Virus record (IMG/VR): IMGVR_UViG_3300028800_000288
Location: 1-25,934 of that record
Length of the DNA stretch: 25,934 nt
DNA from: a virus
Reading direction: 5' to 3' (one strand)
This document shows positions 1 to 6,470 of the stretch, in pieces. The notes beneath the pieces are model-generated. The model worked only from the letters and a program-made list of their open reading frames with translations, ran no database searches and was not told the origin of the DNA. The position numbers were made by a program, and so were the translations under genes. Positions within the stretch are counted from its first letter, which is position 1. The number at the start of each line of letters is the position of its first letter.

Positions 1-753
1 ATGTTCCTGGTCGAGGCGGCCGAACGCGTCGCCGCGGTGAAGGACGTCATGGTCGGCGACATGCCAGGCGACAACACGTCTGGCATCACCACGCTGGCCG
101 TCATCGAGCAGGGCCTGAAGGTCTTCAGCGCGATCTACAAGAGGATCCACCGGTCCCTCGGCTACGAGTTCCGCAAGCTGTACCGCCTCAATCGCATTCA
201 CCTCGCCGCCGAGCAGGGCTTCGGCAAGAACAAGAACTGGGAGATCATCAAGCGGGAGGACTACGAGCTCGGCAGCGGCGTCGAGCCGATCAGCGACCCG
301 CAGATGGTCACCGACATGCAGCGCATGGGCCGCGCGCAGTTCATGCTGACCTTCAAGGACGATCCGCGGTGCGACGGCCAAAAGATCATGGTCGAGGCCT
401 GGAAGGCGGCGATGATCCCCAATCCGGACAGTTTCCTGGCCAAGAATCCGTCTCCGCCGCCGCAGGTCGCGCTCAAGTCCCGCGAACTCGACATCCGTGA
501 GAAACGCGAAATGACCGATCTTGCCTTGCGTGCCAGCCACGATAAGGCAATGATGATCCGAGAAGTGGCGCAAGCCGAGTTGTATCTGGCGCAAGCACGC
601 AAGCTGGACAACGATGCGCAACTGGACTGGGTAGAGCAACACCTGGCAGGCTTGAAGGTACAGATCGATGCCCTCGGTGCCATCACCGACGCAAACCAAG
701 CCGCAGCAGGTGCGGGCGACGGAGCAGCAGGAGGTTCCCCAAATCCTGGGTGA
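1..753 (+). CDS. portal protein, C-terminal part (gene starts upstream)
   Basis: This reads as the C-terminal 250 residues of a podovirus portal, the dodecameric ring through which DNA enters and leaves the head. The stretch around residues 18-65, with GDMPGDNTSG, then EQGLKVFSAIYKRIHRSLG and a following KLYRLN, has the pattern I associate with the stem/crown region of large podoviral portals. After about residue 150 it becomes helical and charged with an Ala/Gly-rich tail, as portal C-termini often do. The frame is open to the first base, and a complete portal is normally two to three times longer. The ATG at base 1 is therefore probably an internal Met and the gene enters from outside the window. 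Its neighbours (scaffold and coat downstream) fit. The exact portal family is inferred. Confidence 0.72.
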   Translation: MFLVEAAERVAAVKDVMVGDMPGDNTSGITTLAVIEQGLKVFSAIYKRIHRSLGYEFRKLYRLNRIHLAAEQGFGKNKNWEIIKREDYELGSGVEPISDPQMVTDMQRMGRAQFMLTFKDDPRCDGQKIMVEAWKAAMIPNPDSFLAKNPSPPPQVALKSRELDIREKREMTDLALRASHDKAMMIREVAQAELYLAQARKLDNDAQLDWVEQHLAGLKVQIDALGAITDANQAAAGAGDGAAGGSPNPG

Positions 754-1042
754 ACTGGCTCCCGAACAGTTCGCAGCATGGCGGCATCACCCGGTAACCA
801 AGCTGGTATTCGACCACTATCTGGTGGATTTCCGCGCCAATCTTGAGCGTGGCATCCTCAATAGCTGGCTCGCTGCCAAGCTGACCCTCCAAGCCGAGCA
901 GGAGTCGAAGGGGTACATTCTGGCCAGTCACATGGTCCAGGGCCTCACGCTCGATAAGATCCTCGCGTTCTACAATATGCCGATCGGCGATGCCGTAGGT
1001 GCCAATCTGCGCAGGCCGGCGCCGAACGCGGCGGGCTACTGA
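668..1042 (+). CDS. hypothetical 124-aa protein between portal and scaffold
   Basis: Unrecognised protein of 124 residues. The first 20 residues are Gln/Pro/Thr-rich and look disordered. The remainder (about 29-110) is predicted helical with aromatic anchors (AAWRHHPVTKLVFDHYLVDF). It overlaps the portal end by 86 bases; the ATG at 668 is preceded by GAAGG about nine bases upstream, and a GTG at 710 is a weaker alternative start. The stop overlaps the next start as TGATG, so the genes are probably translationally coupled. Small helical proteins next to the portal are common in podoviruses and are usually left as hypothetical. No catalytic motif is visible. Confidence 0.7.
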   Translation: MPSVPSPTQTKPQQVRATEQQEVPQILGELAPEQFAAWRHHPVTKLVFDHYLVDFRANLERGILNSWLAAKLTLQAEQESKGYILASHMVQGLTLDKILAFYNMPIGDAVGANLRRPAPNAAGY

Positions 1043-1143
1043 TGCGCGCGCCTCTCCCGCCAGATGGCCGAATCGCGATCGGCGTGCTGCTTGGCACCGT
1101 GTTCTGGATCGTCGTGCTGGTGCTGCTGTGGAGGTGGCTTTGA
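1042..1143 (+). CDS. 33-aa single-span membrane peptide
   Basis: A short reading frame coding for MRAPLPPDGRIAIGVLLGTV followed by FWIVVLVLLWRWL. Residues about 11-31 form one hydrophobic transmembrane helix with Trp at the membrane edge and an Arg-containing, proline-rich N-terminus. The start overlaps the upstream stop (TGATG). Its own stop overlaps a TTG start of the next gene, so it fits exactly into the chain of coupled genes and covers a stretch otherwise lacking a gene. It could be a small inner-membrane factor or a holin-like peptide, but nothing in the sequence decides. Its short length makes the call less certain than its neighbours. Confidence 0.55.
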   Translation: MRAPLPPDGRIAIGVLLGTVFWIVVLVLLWRWL

Positions 1144-1616
1144 CGCTTGCTGAGGCCATCCTGATCATCGAGAACAAGTTCATCGTCCACCACGAGGTGG
1201 GTTACCCGATCCAGTCCTACGACCAGCAGGACAAGGCGATCGACACCGGGGCGGTCAATGCGTCCATGGCACCGTGCGGCGAGCCCTACGTCACCATCAC
1301 CAGCGGCGGCCTGAAAGAGCACGGCGACCAGATCGCCATGTGGTTCGCCAGCGAGTCGAAGGCGGTCTACGAGTGGCACCTGTTCGTGCTGGACTATGCC
1401 GCCGAGGTAGCGCCGGGCGACGAATGGATGAGCCTGCACCTATACTGGCGGCAGCCGCCTGAGTTCACCATGCGGGACTATGTCGCGGTCGACCAGGCTG
1501 CCATCCTTCAGGCGCATCCGGAGCGCGGCGATGAGATCATTCTGCACCTCGGCACGGTATGGAGCCGGCTGCTGATCACCAAAACCAGACCCGACGGGAG
1601 CGTTGCTGATGGCTGA
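1140..1616 (+). CDS. hypothetical 158-aa protein, TTG start
   Basis: Unrecognised soluble protein. The frame is open further upstream, but those residues are an Arg-rich read of other genes. The TTG at 1140 has a clear GGAGG at 1130-1134 with five bases of spacing, and it overlaps the preceding stop (TTGA), so I chose it. From TTG the product begins with TLAEAILIIENKFIVHHEVG, a credible folded N-terminus. The middle holds GGLKEHGDQIAMWFASESKA and YEWHLFVLDY, an alternating beta/alpha pattern rich in Trp and acidic residues. There are no membrane segments and no catalytic motif I can name. The context is the head-assembly operon. Confidence 0.65.
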   Translation: MTLAEAILIIENKFIVHHEVGYPIQSYDQQDKAIDTGAVNASMAPCGEPYVTITSGGLKEHGDQIAMWFASESKAVYEWHLFVLDYAAEVAPGDEWMSLHLYWRQPPEFTMRDYVAVDQAAILQAHPERGDEIILHLGTVWSRLLITKTRPDGSVADG

Positions 1617-1800
1617 AAAGTGGACAGCGTGCGCCACACCTGGGCCGGAGTTGGTGGCTGAGATCGTCGGTAAAGAGGTGACCCTGACAATGCGGTTCGC
1701 CTCGCACTATGAAGCGATCGAGTTCTACGACAAATGCGTGCAATCCTGTCGAGCAGGGAACTTCACGCTGGAGCTTGGAGTGAAAACGAATGGCCGATGA
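1609..1800 (+). CDS. hypothetical 63-aa protein
   Basis: Small protein beginning MAEKWTACATPGPELVAEIV. It looks like one compact alpha/beta unit: a strand with VTLTMRFASHY, then a helix with EAIEFYDKCVQSC. Three cysteines are present. The ATG at 1609 has GGGAG at 1596-1600, eight bases away, so it is preferred over the upstream TTG at 1603. It overlaps the previous stop by eight bases and overlaps the next gene start (1790) by eleven. The tight packing supports it being real, but function is unknown. Confidence 0.6.
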   Translation: MAEKWTACATPGPELVAEIVGKEVTLTMRFASHYEAIEFYDKCVQSCRAGNFTLELGVKTNGR

Positions 1801-2260
1801 CGAACTGACCTTCGCGAGCGGTGCCAATGATCAGATGACCGAGCGCGGCATGTCGAACCAGTTCGGCAGCTACACCATGGCGCAGTACGACGGCACCAAT
1901 AGGTGTGGCTGGCAGCCGTTGTGCGACAAGGTGCTGGTGCTCGCTGACCAGCCGGCTCCCTCGCTGAACTGGACCGATGCCGATGGTAAGGCGATTGAGT
2001 TCGTGCTGACCGACAAGACGCAGGAGGATGCCGGCTTCGCCGCCATCACCGGCGTGCTGGTGGCCGTCGGTCCGCAGGCGTTCGCCTACGATTCGCACCG
2101 CGTGGTGCACTGGGAAGGCAAGCGGCCGCAACCCGGCGACCGGGTGACGTTCCGCAAGTATGCCGGCCAGATGTACACCGGGCGCGATGGCCTCGGTTAC
2201 CGCATCATGGAGGATCGGCTGATCGACGCGGTCGAGGTGGCTGACGTGCCTCCGGAGTAG
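1790..2260 (+). CDS. phage GroES/Cpn10-like co-chaperonin
   Basis: Co-chaperonins cap the GroEL folding chamber; phage versions (T4 gp31 is the classic case) help fold the coat protein. The Cpn10 landmarks appear in order. PLCDKVLVL at 43-51 matches the PLxDRVxV strand. A mobile-loop region at 52-86 contains FVLT at 71-74, resembling the GroEL-binding IVL tripeptide. GVLVAVG is at 88-94, PGDRVTFRKYAG at 115-126, and YRIMEDRLIDAVE at 137-149. At 156 residues it is longer than GroES (about 97) because of a roughly 40-residue N-terminal extension and a longer middle segment. The ATG at 1790 follows TTGGAGTG. Its place just before scaffold and coat suits a capsid-folding role, which is inferred. 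Confidence 0.8.
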   Translation: MADDELTFASGANDQMTERGMSNQFGSYTMAQYDGTNRCGWQPLCDKVLVLADQPAPSLNWTDADGKAIEFVLTDKTQEDAGFAAITGVLVAVGPQAFAYDSHRVVHWEGKRPQPGDRVTFRKYAGQMYTGRDGLGYRIMEDRLIDAVEVADVPPE

Positions 2261-2310
2261 CATTTCCGTGCCCTGATCGCGTCACCGCAGATGCAGTCAG
2301 GAGTGGTTGA

Positions 2311-3315
2311 ATGTCTGGTACTGAGCAGCGTACCGTTGAAGGCGAAGGCGGCGGCAACGCCGGTGGCGCCGGCGAGGGTGATCCCGAAACCCGGGCCCGT
2401 GCGTTAGGCTGGCGCCCGAAAGAGCAGTTCACCGGAGATCCGGAGCGCTGGCTGCCAGCCGAGCAGTTCCTGCAGCGCGGCTACGAAAGCCCGGGCATGA
2501 TGCGGCAGAACCTGCATCGGCTGACCGACGAGATCACTGCGGTCCGCAACCAGAACCTCGAACTACGCCAGCGCGTCGACGAATCTGTGCAGGTGGTGAC
2601 CGATCTGACCGGCCTCGTGCGCACCGCCGACAAGCGGGCCTACGACAAGGCGCGGCAAGAGTTGCTCGCCGAACGTGAAAAGGCGGTGCAGACCGGCGAC
2701 ACCGATGCCTTCAACAAGGTCGATGGCAACCTGCGGGAACTGGAAAAGACGGCACCGGTCGAACCGACACGCGCCGCTCCGGATCCCACCAAGCCGCTTC
2801 CCCACCAGCCGACACCCACCGGTCAGCCGGGCAACATGCCAGCCGAAGTGCGAGCCTTCTACGGCCGCAACGCTTGGTACAACAGCGGGATGCACACGGA
2901 ACTGGCTCGGGAGGCCGATGCCATCCATGTAGGGCTGCTCAACACCCGGAAGGACCTGAACCTTGAACAGAACCTCGCCGAAGTGGAGCGGCGCATCCAG
3001 CAGTTCTTCCCGCAGTTATGGGCTGCCGCGAACGGTCGCACCACGATGCCGAACAATGGCGATGGTGGCGACGGTGGGGGCGGTGGCCGGGCGGCGGACA
3101 CCAGGCGGGACGTTGTGAGCGACGTCAGCCCGAGCGGCGGTGGCGGAGGTGCGACCCGCCGCGGAGACCGCAACGCGCGGAACTGGGACAATATGCCGCA
3201 GGAATCGAAGGTGGCTTACGCCCGATACGCCAAGCAGCTTGAGGGCAAAGGGCAACCGCTGACGAAGGAAGAGTGGTCCCAAACCTACTGGGAACAGTTT
3301 GAGGAGACTGTGTGA
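2311..3315 (+). CDS. capsid scaffold-like protein
   Basis: The architecture is that of a phage scaffold, the internal protein that guides procapsid assembly. It has an acidic, Gly-rich N-terminus (1-28), a segment with ARALGWRPKEQFTGDPERW, and a long highly charged helical region (about 65-150) likely to form coiled coil. A Pro-rich linker, a second helical block (about 175-235) and a Gly/Asn/Asp-rich disordered stretch (about 245-290) follow. The C-terminus is basic and ends in KEEWSQTYWEQFEETV, comparable with the coat-binding helix-turn-helix end of P22-type scaffolds. There are no cysteines or enzyme motifs. A strong AGGAGTGG lies upstream of ATG 2311, and the stop overlaps the next start (TGATG). 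The scaffold call is by architecture and position, not by a diagnostic motif. Confidence 0.7.
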   Translation: MSGTEQRTVEGEGGGNAGGAGEGDPETRARALGWRPKEQFTGDPERWLPAEQFLQRGYESPGMMRQNLHRLTDEITAVRNQNLELRQRVDESVQVVTDLTGLVRTADKRAYDKARQELLAEREKAVQTGDTDAFNKVDGNLRELEKTAPVEPTRAAPDPTKPLPHQPTPTGQPGNMPAEVRAFYGRNAWYNSGMHTELAREADAIHVGLLNTRKDLNLEQNLAEVERRIQQFFPQLWAAANGRTTMPNNGDGGDGGGGGRAADTRRDVVSDVSPSGGGGGATRRGDRNARNWDNMPQESKVAYARYAKQLEGKGQPLTKEEWSQTYWEQFEETV

Positions 3316-3929
3316 TGGCATTGCGCGACATGATCGCAGGCGAGACCAACGATGCGCGGACGGCGGCAACCAGCGCTGCCCTCGGCCGGTCGACCACCGG
3401 CTTCTCTGGCCGGCACACCGAAATGCCAGAGCCTCTCGCCGGGCGCTTCGTCGAGGCACCACGAGTCGCCCGAATCGGGGGCGATGAATCCGTCCAGCAA
3501 CAGCAGTTCGCTGATCAGCCGCCCCTGCCGCGCCGTCCCGCACCGCAGGAAGGCGAGCGCGTTCCCTTCGAGGATGCCGAACTCAAAATGGCCTGGCCGT
3601 CCCGCCCGGGATACCGCCGATACTGGTTCAACGACGTTCCAGGGCGCATCATGCGGGCCAAGCGGGCCGGCTATACCCACGTCATTGACAGCGACACCGG
3701 GGGCAACGCGGAGGTCATTTCCGACAAAACCATCCAGGGCGGCCGAAAAAGCTACTTGATGGAACTGCCAATGCCGTTGTATCAGCAAGATATGGCTCGC
3801 AACGCTGCTCGTGTGCAGGCGGGCCTCGACCAGATCCGATCAGGCCAAGCAGGCCCCGGCGCTGGTGACAACCGCTACATCCCAAGCACCGGGATTAGCA
3901 TCACTCACGGGGTAGGCAACCGCCGCTAG
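3315..3929 (+). CDS. conserved-looking phage head-region protein, 204 aa
   Basis: Function unknown. Residues 1-75 are low-complexity (Thr/Ala/Arg/Gln/Pro). A compact central domain (about 88-145) contains MAWPSRPGYRRYWFNDVPGR, then IMRAKRAGYTHV, a pattern I have seen in hypothetical proteins encoded between scaffold and coat in podoviruses. A helical, basic C-terminal part follows (about 150-204). I start at ATG 3315 rather than GTG 3312 because ATG is directly coupled to the scaffold stop (TGATG). It could be a minor head protein or assembly factor. No enzyme residues stand out. Confidence 0.65.
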   Translation: MALRDMIAGETNDARTAATSAALGRSTTGFSGRHTEMPEPLAGRFVEAPRVARIGGDESVQQQQFADQPPLPRRPAPQEGERVPFEDAELKMAWPSRPGYRRYWFNDVPGRIMRAKRAGYTHVIDSDTGGNAEVISDKTIQGGRKSYLMELPMPLYQQDMARNAARVQAGLDQIRSGQAGPGAGDNRYIPSTGISITHGVGNRR

Positions 3930-4017
3930 GCACAGTCCAGCGCGTCAGGAGCTTTCCCACCCCGTTTCCTGTCGCTCCCGTCGGAACAGCATCTCCCCCA
4001 GAGCGAAACGCAGCCAA

Positions 4018-4035
4018 GAGGCTCTTCTGAGCCTC
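4018..4035 (+). terminator. hairpin in the gap before the coat genes, possible weak terminator or processing site
   Basis: GAGGCTC, loop TTCT, then GAGCCTC: a perfect 7-bp stem with a four-base loop. It sits in the 146-base gap between 3929 and 4076 and is followed by a pyrimidine-rich run (about 4036-4055, including CTTTCCCTTTTC) rather than a clean T tract. A leaky terminator or RNA processing site before the most highly expressed genes is a familiar phage arrangement, but activity here is inferred. The rest of the gap shows no reading frame I would support. A second small stem (CGGG 4062-4065 with CCCG 4072-4075) abuts the ATG at 4076. Confidence 0.4.
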
Positions 4036-4075
4036 CTCGGCGCTTTCCCTTTTCAACATCCCGGGGGCTATCCCG

Positions 4076-4699
4076 ATGGCCAATGCGAACACCCCTTTTG
4101 GGCTGCGGCCCATTTCGTATATGTCCGGCGCTCCATGGGGCGGTGCCGCGCGCACGTACTATGTGCCGGTCGGCAATTCGACCGCGCTCTACTTCGGTGA
4201 CCCGGTCAATCTCGTGGCGGCATCCTCGGACGGCAACGGCATTCCGACCGCTGAGATCGCGACGGGTGGGTCGGCACATCAGATCCTCGGCTCCTTCGTC
4301 GGCATCTCGAACAACGCCGGCCTCGCCACCATCCCGCTGCTCCAGAGCCAGACCCCCTATCTCGCGGCCGGGCAGGCGGCGTACATCTACGTCACCGACG
4401 ATCCGTTCCTGCTCTACGAGGTCCAGGAAGACTCGGTCGGCGGCTCCATCACCTCTGACAACGCTTCCAGCGCCAACGCGAACCTGATCGCCGGCGCTGG
4501 CAGCACCGCCACCTCCGAATCCGGGTGGCTGCTCGACAGCTCCACTGTCGGCCACGGCGGCAGCGATCCGACCTTGCAGGTCCGCATCATCCAGGCCCTG
4601 CAACAGGTCGACAACGCGATCGGCAACTATTGCAAGTGGCTGGTCAAGATCAACCAGGGCGTCTCCGCCTTCACCAACCCGAACTCGGGCGGGACCTGA
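4076..4699 (+). CDS. probable capsid-associated structural protein, 207 aa
   Basis: The product starts MANANTPFGLRPISYMSGAP and is beta-rich, with many Gly, Ser and Thr. Motifs I associate with a virion-protein family coded just before coat genes include APWGGAARTYYVPV near the N-terminus and DDPFLLYEVQED near residue 110. Near the C-terminus are an LDSS and a hydrophobic end with NYCKWLVKINQG. A head-decoration or capsid-stabilising role is plausible by position and composition, but not proven. It is preceded by a 146-base gap with a hairpin, so it may head its own transcript with the coat gene. The Shine-Dalgarno match (GGGGGC) is poor. Confidence 0.65.
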   Translation: MANANTPFGLRPISYMSGAPWGGAARTYYVPVGNSTALYFGDPVNLVAASSDGNGIPTAEIATGGSAHQILGSFVGISNNAGLATIPLLQSQTPYLAAGQAAYIYVTDDPFLLYEVQEDSVGGSITSDNASSANANLIAGAGSTATSESGWLLDSSTVGHGGSDPTLQVRIIQALQQVDNAIGNYCKWLVKINQGVSAFTNPNSGGT

Positions 4700-4742
4700 T
4701 CGCGGCCGGATAGCGGTCAGCACTGAAACATAGGAGAGCGGT

Positions 4743-5651
4743 ATGCCCGTGATCACAACCGGAAGTCATCCTAAGGCACTTTGGCCCGGGATTCGGGCCT
4801 GGTGGGGACGCAGCTACAGCGAGCACGTCCCCGAGTATCCGGACCTGTTCGAGATCGACACTTCGGACAAAGCCTACGAAGAGGAACCGGAGATCACTGG
4901 GTTCGGCCTGGCGCCGGTGAAGCCGCAGGGTCAGCAGATCTTCTACGACACCGAGGTCCAGGGACCCGTCTCGCGCTTCACGCATGTGGCCTACGCGCTC
5001 GGGTTCATCGTGACGTTTGAGGAACTGAGGGACGATCTGTACGAGGTGGTGGCCAAGCGGCGCGCGCAGCAGCTTGCGTTCTCCATGCGACAGACCAAGG
5101 AAAACGTGCTGTCGGCCGTCTACAATCAGGGCTTCAACAGCAGCTTCCCTGGCGCCGACGGCGTGTCACTGTTCTCGGCATCGCACCCGACCCTCTCAGG
5201 CAATCAGTCGAACCTGCTGACGGTGGCCGCCGACATCTCCGAACTCGCGATCGAGGACATGGTCATCCAGATTATGAACATGACCAACAACCGCGGGCTG
5301 AAGATCAGCGGTCTACCTCTCTCGCTGAACGTGTCGACCAGCCAGTGGTTCGAGGCCAATCGCATCTACCACTCGATCCTGCAGAACGACACGGCGAACA
5401 ACGCCATCAACGTGCTGCGGGCGACCGGCGCCTTCCCGAAGGGCATCAAGGTCAACCACTACTTCTCGTCGGCGACGGCCTGGTTCATCCGCACGAACAT
5501 CCCCCGCGGGATGCAGTACTTCGAGCGCGACAAGATCACCTTTGATCAGGACAACGATTTCGACACAAAGAACGCGAAGGCAGCCTGCTACGAGCGTTAT
5601 TCGGCCTTCTGGGCCGATTGGCGCGGTGCCTTCGGAACGCCCGGCGTCTGA
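4743..5651 (+). CDS. major capsid protein, Mu gpT-like (HK97 fold)
   Basis: This forms the head shell. At 302 residues it is close to Mu gpT in size. Its N-terminal half has the expected pattern: TDKAYEEEPEITGFG (about 40-54), QQIFYDTEVQGPVSRFTHV, then AYALGFIVTFEELRDDLYE. These are the strands and helix that I recall preceding the spine helix in this group. LFSASHPTLSGNQSN follows near residue 142, and a P-domain-like region sits in the second half (GLPLSLNVSTSQW, KGIKVNHYFSSATAWF). A strong AGGAGAG precedes ATG 4743. Scaffold upstream and position support the call. HK97 fold is inferred from family resemblance. Confidence 0.82.
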   Translation: MPVITTGSHPKALWPGIRAWWGRSYSEHVPEYPDLFEIDTSDKAYEEEPEITGFGLAPVKPQGQQIFYDTEVQGPVSRFTHVAYALGFIVTFEELRDDLYEVVAKRRAQQLAFSMRQTKENVLSAVYNQGFNSSFPGADGVSLFSASHPTLSGNQSNLLTVAADISELAIEDMVIQIMNMTNNRGLKISGLPLSLNVSTSQWFEANRIYHSILQNDTANNAINVLRATGAFPKGIKVNHYFSSATAWFIRTNIPRGMQYFERDKITFDQDNDFDTKNAKAACYERYSAFWADWRGAFGTPGV

Positions 5652-5747
5652 CGCTCGAGGTGTTCATCGCCGGCGGCAATGGTGCCGTCGGCTATCCCGG
5701 CGCCGCTGGCTTCGGCCGGCGGCATCCTTTTGGGGAAGGACTGATCC

Positions 5748-5990
5748 ATGGCTGAGAAAGAGGGCGGACACGGCGCCGAGCACAAGATGGCTGAGGTGCA
5801 CGTCCACCATCACCATCACCACCACCACGCTGGCGGCAAGAAGGCCGCGATGCACGAGGGTGGCAAGAAGCATCACGGCGAGTCCAAGGCCGAGCACAAG
5901 ATGGCTGGCCGGAAGGGCGGTAAGGCGGAGGCTCGCAAGAAGGAGCACCGCAAGGCCGAACACAAGAAGGCCGAGCACAAGAAGAAGTAG
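5748..5990 (+). CDS. His/Lys-rich protein with natural octahistidine run
   Basis: An 80-residue protein with about 18 His and 18 Lys. Residues 20-27 are eight consecutive His, preceded by VHV and coded by mixed CAC/CAT codons. AEHKMA occurs twice (10-15 and 48-53), and KAEHKK occurs twice in tandem at the C-terminus (69-74 and 74-79), which ends in KKK. A strong GGAAGGA upstream of ATG 5748 argues for real, efficient translation directly after the coat gene. The composition suggests metal (Ni/Zn/Cu) and/or nucleic-acid binding, possibly packed in the head; function is inference only. The 96 bases between coat and this gene hold one 31-codon GTG frame (5660-5755) without a ribosome site, which I do not call. 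Confidence 0.75.
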   Translation: MAEKEGGHGAEHKMAEVHVHHHHHHHHAGGKKAAMHEGGKKHHGESKAEHKMAGRKGGKAEARKKEHRKAEHKKAEHKKK

Positions 5991-5991
5991 G

Positions 5992-6011
5992 CCAACGCAT
6001 TTTTGCGTCGG
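5992..6011 (+). terminator. hairpin with T-rich loop after the His-rich gene
   Basis: CCAACGCA, loop TTTT, TGCGTCGG: seven pairs plus one A/C mismatch, starting two bases after the stop codon of the His-rich gene. No T tract follows (CTGAATATCC), so it is a poor intrinsic terminator. It may instead be an mRNA-stability or processing hairpin that separates the coat transcript from the accessory block. Call made from shape only. Confidence 0.3.
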
Positions 6012-6051
6012 CTGAATATCCCTTGCTGATCGGCGGATCATTGCGCATTCT

Positions 6052-6071
6052 CCGCTGCACCAGAGCAGCGG
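6052..6071 (+). promoter_or_regulatory. hairpin abutting the start codon at 6075
   Basis: CCGCTGC, loop ACCAGA, GCAGCGG: a perfect 7-bp, six-GC stem ending three bases before ATG 6075. It would mask the ribosome-binding region of the first gene of the 6075-6718 pair, and there is no good Shine-Dalgarno outside it. Translational repression by structure is an inference. Confidence 0.4.
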
Positions 6072-6074
6072 TGG

Positions 6075-6470
6075 ATGGGTTCGATGTATGTGTTGAGGCT
6101 GGACTACAAGAACGGCAGGCGGTCCGAGTATGTCTGGGCGAACGGTCCGGACGGCGGTCTCGGCCAGGCCAAGGCCAATTACGACGTCGCGAAGGACTGC
6201 ATGGCGCGCGGCGCCTTTGGGTCCATCACGGATGAGGCTGGCCGTGAGGCCGGCGTCCGCGGCACCGAACTGATCTCCGTCGAGCTTGGTGACCCGGCGA
6301 TCGAGGCGCAGGTCGGCTACCTGCTCCAGGGCGAGCTGCAGGCCGTGCACGCGAAGTATGGTCCGCCTCCTGCTCCTGCACGGGAGCAGCAAGGGCAGTG
6401 GCCACCGGCGCCGGTGGAGGACAACGGCTACCAGCCCGCGATCGGCGGTGGTCCAAGGTTCGCCGCGTGA
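6075..6470 (+). CDS. hypothetical 131-aa protein coupled to the sponge candidate
   Basis: Unrecognised. Residues 1-95 look like one small alpha/beta domain beginning MGSMYVLRLDYKNGRRSEYV, then a helix (GQAKANYDVAKDCMARGAFG), a beta strand with ELISVELGD and a final helix (EAQVGYLLQGELQAVHAKY). The last 35 residues are Pro/Gln/Gly-rich and probably disordered. An in-frame ATG at 6084 is a possible alternative start. The stop overlaps the ATG of the next gene (TGATG at 6468-6472), so the two should be translated together. That pairing makes a shared accessory role possible but does not prove it. Confidence 0.65.
   Translation: MGSMYVLRLDYKNGRRSEYVWANGPDGGLGQAKANYDVAKDCMARGAFGSITDEAGREAGVRGTELISVELGDPAIEAQVGYLLQGELQAVHAKYGPPPAPAREQQGQWPPAPVEDNGYQPAIGGGPRFAA

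Noticed and set aside
5660-5755. 31-codon GTG frame between coat and the His-rich gene
   Set aside because: No ribosome site, Gly-rich random-looking product, and overlap with the start of the well-supported next gene.
5542-6015. 157-codon + frame rich in Arg across the end of coat and the His-rich gene
   Set aside because: It is the out-of-frame read of both genes; the His-rich frame has the ribosome site and the coherent composition.
6023-6051. Sigma70-like promoter (TTGCTG, 17 bases, CATTCT) before 6075
   Set aside because: The -10 element matches the consensus at only about half its positions, and such matches are expected by chance; no other support.
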